Below, piece after piece: positions 17,337 through 26,385 of a DNA stretch of 64,000 nucleotides. The notes beneath the pieces are model-generated. The model was not told the DNA's origin, ran no database searches, and saw nothing but the letters and a program-made list of their open reading frames with translations. The position numbers and the translations under genes are program-made. How positions within the stretch are numbered: position 1 is the stretch's first letter; each line of letters begins with the position of its first letter. Location of the stretch: positions 62,001 through 126,000 of the forward strand of contig JBCCRM010000003.1 in the NCBI GenBank assembly GCA_039513195.1, in the 5' to 3' direction. Source of the stretch: Thermohalobaculum sp039513195. GTDB taxonomy: Bacteria > Pseudomonadota > Alphaproteobacteria > Rhodobacterales > Rhodobacteraceae.

Positions 17337-18130
17337 CCGCGGAAGACACCACCATCCTGGGCCCCGATCAGTGGCGTGAGGCTCATGCGCCGGGCAAGGC
17401 GCCGGTCCGCACGCAGGGCGGCCAGCGGGCCTTTTTCTCGGTCTGGGATCTCCACGCCTATTATGGCGAGAGCTACATCGTCCAAGGCGTCAGCTTCGAT
17501 GTGCGTGAGGGCGAGATCGTCGCCCTTCTGGGCCGCAATGGCGCTGGCAAGACCACAACATTGCGCGCCCTGTCGCGGCTCGACGACCCGCAGCTCACCC
17601 ATGGTGAGATCTGGCTCGACCATAAGCCCCTGCACGACATGAAATCCTTCCAGGCCGCGCAGAACGGGATTGCCCTTGTGCCGGAGGATCGGCGGATCAT
17701 CCAGGGCCTGACGGTCGAGGAGAACCTGCAGCTTGCCCAGATCGTCGAGCCGAAGGGCTGGTCGCTGGAGCGGCTCTATGAGCTGTTCCCCCGACTCGGC
17801 GAGCGGCGCAAGCAGGAGGGGACCACGATGTCGGGGGGCGAGCAGCAGATGCTCGCTGTGGCCCGTGCGCTGGCCCGCGACGTGAAGCTCCTGCTCCTCG
17901 ACGAGCCCTACGAGGGTCTGGCCCCGGTCATCGTCCAAGAGATCGAGCGCACGCTCGAGCAGATCAAAGAACTTGGCATGACCACGATCATCGTCGAGCA
18001 GAACGCGATAGCCGCCCTGCACTTGGCCGATCGCGCGATCATCTTGGATATGGGCCGGATCGTGTTCGACGGCACCGCGCAGGAGGTGTTGGATAACGAG
18101 GATCTGCGCCAGCAATACCTCGCGATTTAG
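17333..18130 (+). CDS. ABC importer ATPase, LivF type
   Basis: Second ATPase subunit, 265 aa. Walker A LLGRNGAGKTTTLRAL, signature MSGGEQQMLAVARALA, Walker B LLLLDEPYEGLAP and the H-loop region IVEQNA are intact. About 35 residues precede the usual start of the fold, with a GPDQWREA motif echoed in the upstream micro-ORF. It is the last gene of the importer operon and energises uptake by the LivH/LivM-type permeases. No clear terminator follows in the 182-nt gap. Confidence 0.92.
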   Translation: MTAEDTTILGPDQWREAHAPGKAPVRTQGGQRAFFSVWDLHAYYGESYIVQGVSFDVREGEIVALLGRNGAGKTTTLRALSRLDDPQLTHGEIWLDHKPLHDMKSFQAAQNGIALVPEDRRIIQGLTVEENLQLAQIVEPKGWSLERLYELFPRLGERRKQEGTTMSGGEQQMLAVARALARDVKLLLLDEPYEGLAPVIVQEIERTLEQIKELGMTTIIVEQNAIAALHLADRAIILDMGRIVFDGTAQEVLDNEDLRQQYLAI

Positions 18131-18275
18131 ACGCCATCGACGGCGGTACGGTGGGTGAATAGGGCGGGCCGCAGGCGCCGCCCTTCGTCGGTTTCGGTCA
18201 CCTCGGTCCCCGCGCAACGCAGTGTTGCGCCAGGCGAACCGTTCGCGCCTCGCGACGGATTTGGGCCTCGCAAAC

Positions 18276-18288
18276 GTGACAGTGTCAC
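18276..18288. promoter_or_regulatory. Short palindrome GTGACAGTGTCAC upstream of the charged-repeat gene
   Basis: GTGAC at 18276-18280 and GTCAC at 18284-18288 form a compact inverted repeat 25 nt before the next start codon. It may be a regulator site, but a 13-bp palindrome can also occur by chance. Confidence 0.3.
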
Positions 18289-18312
18289 CCAAGCTGTCGG
18301 AAGGAGGCCCCC

Positions 18313-18942
18313 ATGGCCCAGGCTTTGTTTCGTCTTCTGATCGCCATGCCTCTTGGCGTGATGCTGGCATTGCCGGCAGCCGCGCCGGCTGTGGCGCAAC
18401 AGGGCGACCAGGCGGATCGCCAGGAACGCCGGCTGGAGCGGCGCCAAAATGCGCAGGAGAACCGGGCCGATCGCCGGGATACCCGCCGAGAGCGACGCCA
18501 GGACGGGCGTGACAACCGGGTGGAGCGGCGCGAAGACCGTGGCGAGCGCCTGCAACAGGGCCGCGAAAACCGGCAGGAGAGGCGCGAGGACCGCGGCGAG
18601 CGCCGCCAGGATCGCCGCCAGGACGCCCGCGACAATCGCCAAGACCGCCGGCAGGACCTGCGCCAAGACCGCCAGGCTCGGCGCGATCTGCGCCAGGATC
18701 GCCGTGAGCTACAGCAGGACCGGCACCAACTGCGCCGGGAACAGCGGGCGCTGGAGCGTCAGCGCTATCGCCAGCGCAGCTTCGGCCGCGATTACCGGTA
18801 CACCGACCGTGACGGCTATCGGGCACCGCGGAGCGGATATCGCTATCGGTATGATGGTTACGGCCAGGGGTTTCGGACACGCCGCTATACCGACCGGTAT
18901 CGACCCGACTATCGCTATCGCGTGTACCGATTTGACGACTGA
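18313..18942 (+). CDS. Secreted Arg/Asp/Glu/Gln-rich repetitive protein
   Basis: Protein of 209 aa with a signal peptide (ALFRLLIAMPLGVMLALP, cleavage near AVA-QQ) and a strong Shine-Dalgarno GGAAGGAGG. Residues about 33-155 consist almost only of R, D, E, Q and N in short units such as RQERREDRGERRQDRRQ, predicting a long, highly charged single helix. The C-terminal 55 residues are rich in Tyr, Arg, Gly and Asp. Proteins of this kind are common and poorly described in the alphaproteobacterial periplasm. Charge alternation could suit binding to cell-wall polymers, RNA or metal, but nothing decides it. Confidence 0.75.
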   Translation: MAQALFRLLIAMPLGVMLALPAAAPAVAQQGDQADRQERRLERRQNAQENRADRRDTRRERRQDGRDNRVERREDRGERLQQGRENRQERREDRGERRQDRRQDARDNRQDRRQDLRQDRQARRDLRQDRRELQQDRHQLRREQRALERQRYRQRSFGRDYRYTDRDGYRAPRSGYRYRYDGYGQGFRTRRYTDRYRPDYRYRVYRFDD

Positions 18943-19020
18943 GATGGGGTGCCGGGATCCGGGACCAGGGATAGGGTAGTCTAACCCAGCCGCTCCAACG
19001 TCCTCGCCACGAAGCTCGAT

Positions 19021-19845
19021 CTACTGCCGCTCATTCAGCGACCAGTCATAAGCATAGGCATCGACGCTGATCCGGGCGGCCAGACGCTGCCCGGTCTCAC
19101 CTCCGACCAGCGGCGCGAGACTGCGGATGACGCTGGCCTCATCCTTGCCGAAATCCTCCCGAAACCAGTTGTAGATGCTCGACAGAACCAGGCGGTCCCC
19201 GTCAAACCGAACGCCGCGCGGGTCGTTGACATAAGCGTTCTCGGCGGCGGCCAAGTCCGCCTCCAGCGTTGCGCCCCGCCAGGCCCTGTCCATCAGGTTA
19301 GGGCAGCCGGCCGCCGCGCAGTTCAGAGCGTAGTGGATGCGGTGATCGTCGAAAACCGGGCGCACGACGCCATGCTCGATCCCATTCAAGCTCAGTGGCC
19401 GGCCCAGCACCGCGACATCTTCAATATCCCAGGGCCCTATGGCAAAGGTGCTGGGCTTGATCTCGCGGATCGAAGCTACCGGATAGGCGTCGAGCACCAC
19501 CGCCACCGTCTGAGCGTTGTAGAGATTGATCCAATAGGCGAGCTGTTCCGGCCGGTCGAGCGTCGTGACATCCGTCGCCTGTAGCGTCGCCAGATAGTCG
19601 GAGAGCACCGCGCGGTCCGCTGCGGTCACCTGGTCGTAGGCGACCCGGTTGATGCCCGCGCCATCGGTCGCGACATAAGCGGCGAGGAACGCATCCCAAG
19701 CGCTGTGGTCGATAGTGGCCGTGGATCCGGGCGCATGCTGTTGCCAGACCTGAGCGTCGAGCTCCGACGCCGGGACCGCCAAGCGCTCGACGCCGGCGCA
19801 AGCGGAGAGGAGCAGGGCGCCAAATATGACCAGCAACCGCGTCAT
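19021..19845 (-). CDS. DUF547-domain lipoprotein
   Basis: Predicted lipoprotein of 274 aa: a short signal with lipobox LLSAC (Cys16) and then a DUF547 domain. Typical segments are AYWINLYNAQTVAVVLDAYP, FDDHRIHYALNCAAAGCPNL and the C-terminal SIYNWFREDFG. DUF547 proteins are thought to have a papain-like fold, and the conserved Cys in NCAAAGCP and the His in HYALN may form an active site. Its start overlaps the end of the upstream radical SAM gene by 4 nt, so the two are translationally coupled. Molecular function is unknown. Confidence 0.88.
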   Translation of the reverse strand: MTRLLVIFGALLLSACAGVERLAVPASELDAQVWQQHAPGSTATIDHSAWDAFLAAYVATDGAGINRVAYDQVTAADRAVLSDYLATLQATDVTTLDRPEQLAYWINLYNAQTVAVVLDAYPVASIREIKPSTFAIGPWDIEDVAVLGRPLSLNGIEHGVVRPVFDDHRIHYALNCAAAGCPNLMDRAWRGATLEADLAAAENAYVNDPRGVRFDGDRLVLSSIYNWFREDFGKDEASVIRSLAPLVGGETGQRLAARISVDAYAYDWSLNERQ

Positions 19846-21134
19846 CCCTCGGCCTCCGCCTTTGCCGGCCGGCGCGCTGCAAGCATCTTGGCCCGCCCTT
19901 TCAGCAACTTCGCCGGCAGGGCACGTGCCACCGGCAGGTCAGCCGTCAGATGCTGGTCGCGTCGCGCATTATGCACGCACATCGAGATTGGGCCTCGGCC
20001 GGTCATGGTCATGAAGATGCAGCTCTCGCACCGCGCCCGGTCGAGGCGCTTCGCATCCATGAAGTTGTGGACGAACAGGCCTAGGCGGTGCGCCCGCCCA
20101 CCCGAGCTGATGAGGCCCGGCAGCAGACGCAGCCCAATTCCGACAAGCGCAGCGAGCACTGGCGGCGCAAGCCAGGGCCGTAGCGCCACAACCCTTGCGA
20201 CCGCCCGCCGCACCGAGGCCGCATCGGTCCAATCCGCCGCGGTCAACAGCGGGACCAGCGCGTTGAGCAGCCAGCGGTTCCGGTCGACAGCCACTGCCCG
20301 GTTGCCCGCAACCATCACTGTGGCGCCTTGGTTGCAGTCTTGATGGCCGAATTGCAGCCCACCCCAGCCGAGATCGGTGCCTATCCCCTCGGCCACCGCG
20401 GCCATCACGCCCGCTTGGGTTAGCCCGTCGGACCGGGCACCCAGGACGCCCCGGCCGGTCTCGGCCTGGATCTGGAAAGAGGCGGTGTGGATCTCGGCCG
20501 CGCGGTCACGGAACCAGCGGGCCAGCGCCGGCACCTCGGCGAAGTTTCCATCGTAGACTGTGGTGTTGAAGATGACCCGCAGGCCCAGGCCGCGGGCCCG
20601 TGCCAGGTAGTCTTCGCGGATACGATTTAGGTTCGCCTCCGTGGCATAGCCGCGTCGTTCCTGGGTCATGTCGACATGGAACGCCACATCGTCGAGCCCC
20701 GCTTCAGCCAGGCGTATCAGCAGCGCCCGGGTCGCCTTGATGCCGTTGGTGAAAAGGGCGGATCGCATTCCGGCGGCGTGGATGGTCCGCACGACCTCTG
20801 CCAGCTCCTCCGGTTTGCGCAAGGTGGGGTCGCCGCCGGTCACCTGCACATTGGTACGCGGGCCGTACAAGGAGCGGATCTTGCCGATCCGGCGTTTCAG
20901 CTCTGGCATCGGCACGTCATGAACGGCCTCCGCTCGGTCTGAGAGATAGCAGAGCGTGCAGTCCAAATTGCAGCGCTGGGTCACCTCCAACGCCACGCAC
21001 GCCATTGGAAAGAACCGCCCAGCCAGTTGCCGCGGGCCGGCCATGCCCCAACGCTCGACCGCTTCGGCCAGAGAACGCGGCCGCGGCCGCCAGGCGTCGA
21101 TCTCCGCTTCGCTAAGGATCGAGCTTTGCACCAT
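19842..21134 (-). CDS. Radical SAM protein
   Basis: Cytoplasmic radical S-adenosylmethionine enzyme of 430 aa. The 4Fe-4S motif is C55-x3-C59-x2-C62 in QRCNLDCTLCYLSD. GGDPTLR (the SAM-binding GGE-like motif) follows, then the partial TIM-barrel. The C-terminal part has further cysteines, RARCESCIFMTMTGRG and ISMCVHNARRD, which could hold an auxiliary cluster. The substrate is not recognisable. The gene starts a two-gene operon with the DUF547 lipoprotein, so a modification connected with the envelope is possible but inferred. Confidence 0.88.
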   Translation of the reverse strand: MVQSSILSEAEIDAWRPRPRSLAEAVERWGMAGPRQLAGRFFPMACVALEVTQRCNLDCTLCYLSDRAEAVHDVPMPELKRRIGKIRSLYGPRTNVQVTGGDPTLRKPEELAEVVRTIHAAGMRSALFTNGIKATRALLIRLAEAGLDDVAFHVDMTQERRGYATEANLNRIREDYLARARGLGLRVIFNTTVYDGNFAEVPALARWFRDRAAEIHTASFQIQAETGRGVLGARSDGLTQAGVMAAVAEGIGTDLGWGGLQFGHQDCNQGATVMVAGNRAVAVDRNRWLLNALVPLLTAADWTDAASVRRAVARVVALRPWLAPPVLAALVGIGLRLLPGLISSGGRAHRLGLFVHNFMDAKRLDRARCESCIFMTMTGRGPISMCVHNARRDQHLTADLPVARALPAKLLKGRAKMLAARRPAKAEAEG

Positions 21135-21268
21135 GGCGCGCCTCCTCAGCCAGCTACAGTGGCAGTGCGGCCCGCCGCATCAATTGGAAAATCGCGCAAA
21201 TCACAAAAGCGTGGGCGGTGAGAGGTCGCAGGCCACGGTCAAGCGGTTGGATCCGACCGGCCCGCAGC

Positions 21269-21910
21269 TCACCGGCGGCGGGCGCCCAGAAAGATCAGAT
21301 CCAGCACCGCGGTGAGGTCGTGGTCCACAGTTTCGAGATTGCGCCTTGCGAGTGTGAACGGTGTCCAGAACACCTTCACCGCATTGATCATCGCGCCCGC
21401 CGCGCGGTCGACGTCAGGCACCGAGAACTCAGCCTCGGCATTGCCCCGGCGTAGGTGTTCGGCGATCGCCGCGCGGTGACGGTCCCAATAGGCGTTGACC
21501 ATCTCGATCCCCTTCTGATCCTCGCAGATCAGCTCGGCGAGCTCCAGGATCTTGGGGTCGTCGCGCATTGCATCGACCAGATTGGCCACGCCGCCGCGCA
21601 GCATCCGGCGGATACGCGCCTCGGCCCCCGGCCCAGTCTCTTCCGGGATCGCCTGCCCGTCAGCGGCCGCAGCGGCGGCCATCACCTCCACCTCCCGTTC
21701 GAAATGTTTCGCCACAACCGCCACGCCGATCGCCTGCTTGTTGCGAAAGAAGCGGTAGAGATTTCCGCTCGACATCCCGGCGGCCCGGGCGATGTCGTTG
21801 ACCGAGGTCTTGCCGAAACCGTAATGCCGGAACAGCCCCTCGGCATGACCGAGGATCTGGAAGCGGATTTCTTCCCGCTTGGGGTCTATTTCCTGGGCGA
21901 GATCGATCAT
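21269..21910 (-). CDS. TetR/AcrR-family transcriptional regulator
   Basis: Regulator of 213 aa. The N-terminal helix-turn-helix is GKTSVNDIARAAGMSSGNLY followed by RFFRNKQAIG; the C-terminal ligand domain is helical. It lies 55 nt downstream of the barrel gene at the end of the RND-exporter operon on the same strand, so it probably controls that operon. A repeat in the operon promoter region (26470-26491) is a candidate operator. Confidence 0.88.
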   Translation of the reverse strand: MIDLAQEIDPKREEIRFQILGHAEGLFRHYGFGKTSVNDIARAAGMSSGNLYRFFRNKQAIGVAVVAKHFEREVEVMAAAAAADGQAIPEETGPGAEARIRRMLRGGVANLVDAMRDDPKILELAELICEDQKGIEMVNAYWDRHRAAIAEHLRRGNAEAEFSVPDVDRAAGAMINAVKVFWTPFTLARRNLETVDHDLTAVLDLIFLGARRR

Positions 21911-21965
21911 TTCATCAGTTTGACAGCTTCATGCTCGGTGGGGGAACCCCCGGAGCGCCGCTGCA

Positions 21966-23186
21966 TCAGAAGAACCGCTTGATTTTAAGGCGCACGAAGC
22001 TGTCATCGGCAAAGGCACCGTCGAAGGTGCCGCTCGGCTGGTTCACGAAGCCGACCGCCTCCAGCTCCAGGGTCCAATTCTCGCCGACCCGGCGCTCTGC
22101 CTCCATCCGCAACCCGACAGAGCCGTCGGTGACATCGACGCTGGAGGTGATCAGGAACGCCGTGTCCTGAGTGTCGTTCAGCGACAGGCGCACGCCGCCA
22201 ATGGCGTCGTTCTCGAATGTCGTCTGCGCATCGTCACCGCGGCTGTCCCAGGCACCTTCCGCAATGATGCCGAGATCGGCGTTGCTTTCGAAGATGCCGA
22301 ACAGTGTGTGCTCAAGCCCGCCGGTCAGCGCGCCGAAGACCTCCTCCTCGAACTGGGCGTTTTTCTCGCCCTGGCGGAAGATCCCTTCCAACTTCCACAG
22401 CGTGGCGCCAGAGGTGAACTGCCCGTCGATGCCGACTTGGTTGATGCGCTGATAGACCGGCAGCAGCTCGGTGCCGTCGAAGAAGAGGGACGGGTCGCGC
22501 CCCAGCCCGTGGAAGTATGACAGGCCCAGATCGAATTCGCCGATGAACCCAGAATAGCGCAACGCGAAGGACGGGGTGAATTCCTCCGCCTCGGTCTCGT
22601 AGATCGGGTTGGCGGTGTTGACCGGCGGGTCGAAGCGCAGGCGCCCGTCCTCGCCCGGGAAAGGGCGCTCGCGGAAATATGGGAGGAAGAAGGCTGAAAA
22701 CTCGCCGAGATCGGCGAGATAGCCGACCCGTAGCATCGGCTGGCCAAGCAGGTCTTCCTCGTCCAGATCCTCGATCGCATCGACCTGGTTGATGATGTTG
22801 ACCAGGCGCACCGCCTCGGTCTTGCCCCAGAAGACCGTGTCGGCCCCGATCCGGAAGGTCCAATCGCCGCTGGTGTAGTCGACCTTCGCCTCGCGCAGAT
22901 CGGCATGGGTGCGCCGGTCGTCCTGGATGTCGTAGCGGGCGAAGGGGGTGACCCGCAGCACCAGGTCGCCGTTCAGCCATTCGGCGAGGAAGGTGGTTTG
23001 GCCTGCGAACGAGATATCGTCGCGGTCCTGCCCCTCGAACTGAACGCCCTCGAAGAAGGCCGTGCCCTCCAGCTCGATCTCCCCGAAGAACTCCCAGAAC
23101 TCGGGCTCGAACCCCTCTTGGGCCATTGCTGGTAGAACAGCCGCGGTCGCCAGGAAGAGCCCGAGCGCGATGCGCAACGGCGTCAT
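21966..23186 (-). CDS. Outer-membrane beta-barrel protein of the RND operon
   Basis: Protein of 406 aa with a signal peptide (TPLRIALGLFLATAAVLPAM, cleavage near AMA-QE). The mature part alternates aromatic and acidic residues and ends in VRLKIKRFF, an outer-membrane insertion signal. Its pattern (TFRIGADTVFWGKTEAVRLV) resembles DUF1302-like porins often found beside MMPL-type RND exporters and LolA-like proteins. The ATG at 23186 lies 1 nt after the stop codon of the RND gene, so co-translation is likely. It probably provides the outer-membrane path or substrate acceptor. Confidence 0.82.
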   Translation of the reverse strand: MTPLRIALGLFLATAAVLPAMAQEGFEPEFWEFFGEIELEGTAFFEGVQFEGQDRDDISFAGQTTFLAEWLNGDLVLRVTPFARYDIQDDRRTHADLREAKVDYTSGDWTFRIGADTVFWGKTEAVRLVNIINQVDAIEDLDEEDLLGQPMLRVGYLADLGEFSAFFLPYFRERPFPGEDGRLRFDPPVNTANPIYETEAEEFTPSFALRYSGFIGEFDLGLSYFHGLGRDPSLFFDGTELLPVYQRINQVGIDGQFTSGATLWKLEGIFRQGEKNAQFEEEVFGALTGGLEHTLFGIFESNADLGIIAEGAWDSRGDDAQTTFENDAIGGVRLSLNDTQDTAFLITSSVDVTDGSVGLRMEAERRVGENWTLELEAVGFVNQPSGTFDGAFADDSFVRLKIKRFF

Positions 23187-23187
23187 C

Positions 23188-24018
23188 TTAGCGGGCAAGG
23201 CGGGCCAGCCGGCTTTGGTCAAAATCGCCATCGCTTAATCCGACGCGAAAGCGATAATTGGTCCAGATCAAATCCGTCTCCTTCCCAGTCTGCTGATTGA
23301 CCATCCGCATCAACGCCGGACGCCAATACTGGTCCAGATACTCCTCGTACCCCTCGAAGTTCAGGATCTTTTCCAGGTCGCCGCGCCGGTTGAAGAACTC
23401 GACCTGGTGCAGCCGGTACTCCTGGTCGTCGGTCCAGGAGGTTCGCTTCGAATAGCCGGACTTCGGGTTCTTCGGCACTGCGTCCACCACATGGCAGTTC
23501 AGCGATGGCTGGCCCGGGCAGGGTTCGTCGCGCACCCATTCATGGGTATAGTCGTCGATCTCCTGGCTGCCGAGATCTTCATAGGAGAACTCCGACGAGA
23601 CGAATTTGCCCGTGCGGTTCGAAGAAGAGATCCGTTTCACCCGCTTCACTGCGGGCAGATAGAGCCACTGGTCATCGTCGCTCGGCTCGATATTCGCGTG
23701 GGTCAGCAAGCCGGTGCCTCGGATATCGCGGGGGCGGGAGAAGACGATGATCCCGAGATCGCCGAGCGCCCGGTCCGGCCGCTCCATCACGAAGTTTTCG
23801 AACACGCGCCGGCTTTCCTTCCCACTCGCGTCCCGCAAAACCATCTCGCCGTCGACCTCGTAGTCGCCATAGCCCAGATCCTCCTGATCCGCGCGTTCGG
23901 CGATGGCGAGCCCCTTCTCCGCCGCCGTTTCTGCCCGGGCCGATCCCGGCGCCGCCCAGGCTATCGCCAGAACCGCCACCAATGCTGTTGCCGTCGCTGC
24001 TATGCGCTGGACGCTCAT
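23188..24018 (-). CDS. Possible internally initiated LolA-like periplasmic protein
   Basis: An in-frame ATG at 24018 (residue 790 of the RND fusion) is preceded by AGAGGAAGGAACGG, as strong a Shine-Dalgarno as that of the full gene. The predicted product of 276 aa would begin with a normal cleavable signal peptide and contain the whole LolA-like domain (VDGEMVLRDASGKES, WLYLPAVKRVKRISSSNRTG, FVSSEFSYEDLG). The cell may therefore make both a fused and a free form. This is read from sequence only. Confidence 0.5.
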   Translation of the reverse strand: MSVQRIAATATALVAVLAIAWAAPGSARAETAAEKGLAIAERADQEDLGYGDYEVDGEMVLRDASGKESRRVFENFVMERPDRALGDLGIIVFSRPRDIRGTGLLTHANIEPSDDDQWLYLPAVKRVKRISSSNRTGKFVSSEFSYEDLGSQEIDDYTHEWVRDEPCPGQPSLNCHVVDAVPKNPKSGYSKRTSWTDDQEYRLHQVEFFNRRGDLEKILNFEGYEEYLDQYWRPALMRMVNQQTGKETDLIWTNYRFRVGLSDGDFDQSRLARLAR

Positions 24019-26385
24019 CCGTTCCTTCCTCTCGTCGAGCCAAATGAGGAGCGCCGGCAGCAGCAGGAAATCCGCCACCAGCGCGATCATGATTGTGATT
24101 GCCGTCAGCTTTGCCATGTCGCCATTCACCGCAAAGCCCGACTGCGCCAGCACCGCGAAACCTGCGACGAGGCCGACCGTGGTGACGAAGAGCGCCATAC
24201 CGACCGAGCGGAAGGTGGTCCTTACGGCATCCTCCGGCGATTGGCCCTGCCGGCGGGCGCGCCCGTAGTTCGATAGGAAATGCACGGTGTCGTCGACGAC
24301 GATCCCCAAGGTCGCGGCAAGCACCACAGCGATGGCCAGCGTGACCGCACCCACGCCATAACCCCACAGCCCAAAGGCCATCAGCGCCGGGATCAGATTG
24401 GGCAGCAGGCTGATCGCACCGAGCCTTAGGTCCCGCAGCGCCACAGTAATGATCACTGAGATCAGGACCAGCGCCAGCGCGGTGCCGGTCAGCATCGCTC
24501 TGACATCGCGATAGCTGATCAGGTTGAACACATGCACGACGCCCGTCGGCGTCACCAGCGCCAGCTCCGGATGCTCCTCCGCCCAGGCGGCCTGGATGAT
24601 CGGCGCGTTCTCCTCCAGCCAGCCGCCCGCACGAAGGGTCAGATCCCGCATCTCGGCGGTGGTCACTCGGCTCATCAGCACGCTCAGGCGCAGAGTCTCA
24701 CGGTCGACATCGATGCGGTCCGTCAGGTCCATGCCATAGCCGAGGCTCAGTTCGTAGAGGAACAGGAATTGCGAGGCCTCTTCCTCAGTCTGCGGCAATC
24801 GGTATTGCGCCGGATCGTCGTCGTTCATGTTCATGGTCAATCGCTTCAGGATATCCGTCAGCGCATTGACGAAGGTCACCTCCGGCTGTTCCCGCAGCCA
24901 GCTCGCAAAGGCTTCCGCCTCGGCCAGGAAGGCGGGGTCGTGAATCCCGCTCGCACGGCCGGAGGGCAGGGCAAATTCCAGCGTGTTGATCCCGGTCAGC
25001 CGGTCCTCGGTGAAATCGGTATCTTGGCGGAACTCATAGCGCTCGTCGAAATAGCGTAGGAAGTCGTCCTCCAGCTTGATCTGGCTCACGCCGATGATGC
25101 AGGCGACGACGACCAAGCTCATACCTGGAAGGATCACGCGCCGCCAGCGGATCACGAATTCGGCGATACCGTCCATAAGACGCGAGGTGACTGCGCGTTT
25201 GGTTTGGCGTGCGATCGGCAGCAGGATGATCAGGCTCGGCAACAAAGTCATCACCAGCACCAGCGAGGCGATGATGCCAACACCCACCGCGTTCCCAAGC
25301 TGTTGGAATGGCGGCGAGATCGAGAAGTTCAGCGAAAAGAACCCGATTGCCGTGGTTAGGCAGGCGACCGTGATGGCGCCGGCATGGTGGGTCAGCGCCC
25401 GGCGTACCCATTCCCGCCGATCCGGCGTCTCGACCATGCTTTGGCGGCAGGAGGACAGGATATGCACCGCCGAGGCGACCGCGAGCGTCATGATATAGAG
25501 CGGCGCCAGCACCGTGACGGAATTCAGCGGCAGCCCCATCCAGCCGAGCGCGCCCAGCCCCGACAGCGCCGACAGCAGGATGACCACAGTCGTTGCCAGC
25601 GCCCCAAAAGCCGAGCGTAGCGCGAGCCCGACAAGGATGAGGATCACCACGAACATTGGTCCGATCAGGTTCGCCCCGTCCTCCTGCCCGGACGTGGCGA
25701 ACTGATTGTTCACCATCACAGAACCGGTCAGCCGCACATCCAGATTTGGATGCGCCGCCTCGATTTCGTCGGCCAGCGCACGGGCCTCCCGCGCAATCAG
25801 CGGCACCTCGTTGGTGGGCTCGATGCCCGGCAGCACGAATTTGACCTGAACCATCGTGACTGAACTGCCAGGGTCAATGAAGCTGTTCACCAGCTCTATC
25901 CGGCTGAAAGCGATGTCCTTGGCTTCCGCTGCGCCGCGGGCTTCAACCGTACCGGGATCAGGGACGAGGTCGCGGACTACCAGACCCTCGGCATCTGCAT
26001 GGGTATGCTGAAAGTTGGTGATGGAATCGACCCGGCGCACCAGGGGCAGCCGCCAAGCAGCCTCGGTGATCTCGCCGATGGCGGCCAGAACCCGCGGTGT
26101 GAACACCTCCCCGCCCGATGGTTCGATCACAATCAGCAGGCCGTCATCTTTCTCGAAGGTCGCCTCGAAGCGGTCCAAGGCCTGACGGTCCGGATTTTCC
26201 GGTGCGAAGAAGACGCGGGCGGATGGGTCGGGCGGCCATATCGCCTCGATCCGCGCCATCGAAAGCGCGACAAGGCCGGCTGCCAAGAGAAACCAAAGCC
26301 AGCGGCCCCGGATGACCATTTCTGCAAACCGGGCGGAGAGCCCGGTTGGCGCGTCGCCGCCTGTGGCGCCGGTATCCTGGCTCAT
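23188..26385 (-). CDS. RND (MMPL-type) exporter fused to a LolA-like lipid/lipoprotein-binding domain
   Basis: Inner-membrane protein of 1065 aa. Residues 1 to about 785 form an RND permease: two halves, each with a periplasmic loop and a cluster of membrane segments; ILVGLALRSAFGALATTVVI and GIVVDDTVHFLSNYGRARRQ are typical, the latter holding the Asp pair of the proton path. After RKER, residue 790 is a Met that starts a perfect signal-like stretch (SVQRIAATATALVAVLAIAW, ARA-E) and then an outer-membrane lipoprotein-sorting-like (LolA-like) domain to the end. In related operons these are two genes; here the frame is continuous. The start at 26385 follows AAGGAGGAACGACGG. Likely role: lipid or hydrophobic-molecule export with the downstream barrel. 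Confidence 0.88.
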   Translation of the reverse strand: MSQDTGATGGDAPTGLSARFAEMVIRGRWLWFLLAAGLVALSMARIEAIWPPDPSARVFFAPENPDRQALDRFEATFEKDDGLLIVIEPSGGEVFTPRVLAAIGEITEAAWRLPLVRRVDSITNFQHTHADAEGLVVRDLVPDPGTVEARGAAEAKDIAFSRIELVNSFIDPGSSVTMVQVKFVLPGIEPTNEVPLIAREARALADEIEAAHPNLDVRLTGSVMVNNQFATSGQEDGANLIGPMFVVILILVGLALRSAFGALATTVVILLSALSGLGALGWMGLPLNSVTVLAPLYIMTLAVASAVHILSSCRQSMVETPDRREWVRRALTHHAGAITVACLTTAIGFFSLNFSISPPFQQLGNAVGVGIIASLVLVMTLLPSLIILLPIARQTKRAVTSRLMDGIAEFVIRWRRVILPGMSLVVVACIIGVSQIKLEDDFLRYFDERYEFRQDTDFTEDRLTGINTLEFALPSGRASGIHDPAFLAEAEAFASWLREQPEVTFVNALTDILKRLTMNMNDDDPAQYRLPQTEEEASQFLFLYELSLGYGMDLTDRIDVDRETLRLSVLMSRVTTAEMRDLTLRAGGWLEENAPIIQAAWAEEHPELALVTPTGVVHVFNLISYRDVRAMLTGTALALVLISVIITVALRDLRLGAISLLPNLIPALMAFGLWGYGVGAVTLAIAVVLAATLGIVVDDTVHFLSNYGRARRQGQSPEDAVRTTFRSVGMALFVTTVGLVAGFAVLAQSGFAVNGDMAKLTAITIMIALVADFLLLPALLIWLDERKERMSVQRIAATATALVAVLAIAWAAPGSARAETAAEKGLAIAERADQEDLGYGDYEVDGEMVLRDASGKESRRVFENFVMERPDRALGDLGIIVFSRPRDIRGTGLLTHANIEPSDDDQWLYLPAVKRVKRISSSNRTGKFVSSEFSYEDLGSQEIDDYTHEWVRDEPCPGQPSLNCHVVDAVPKNPKSGYSKRTSWTDDQEYRLHQVEFFNRRGDLEKILNFEGYEEYLDQYWRPALMRMVNQQTGKETDLIWTNYRFRVGLSDGDFDQSRLARLAR

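Noticed and set aside
17159..18880. Long open frame (573 codons) on the minus strand across livF and the charged-repeat gene
   Set aside because: It is antisense to two well-supported genes; the Arg/Asp/Gln codon pattern of the repeat gene and G+C bias keep the opposite strand open. The translation has no domain.
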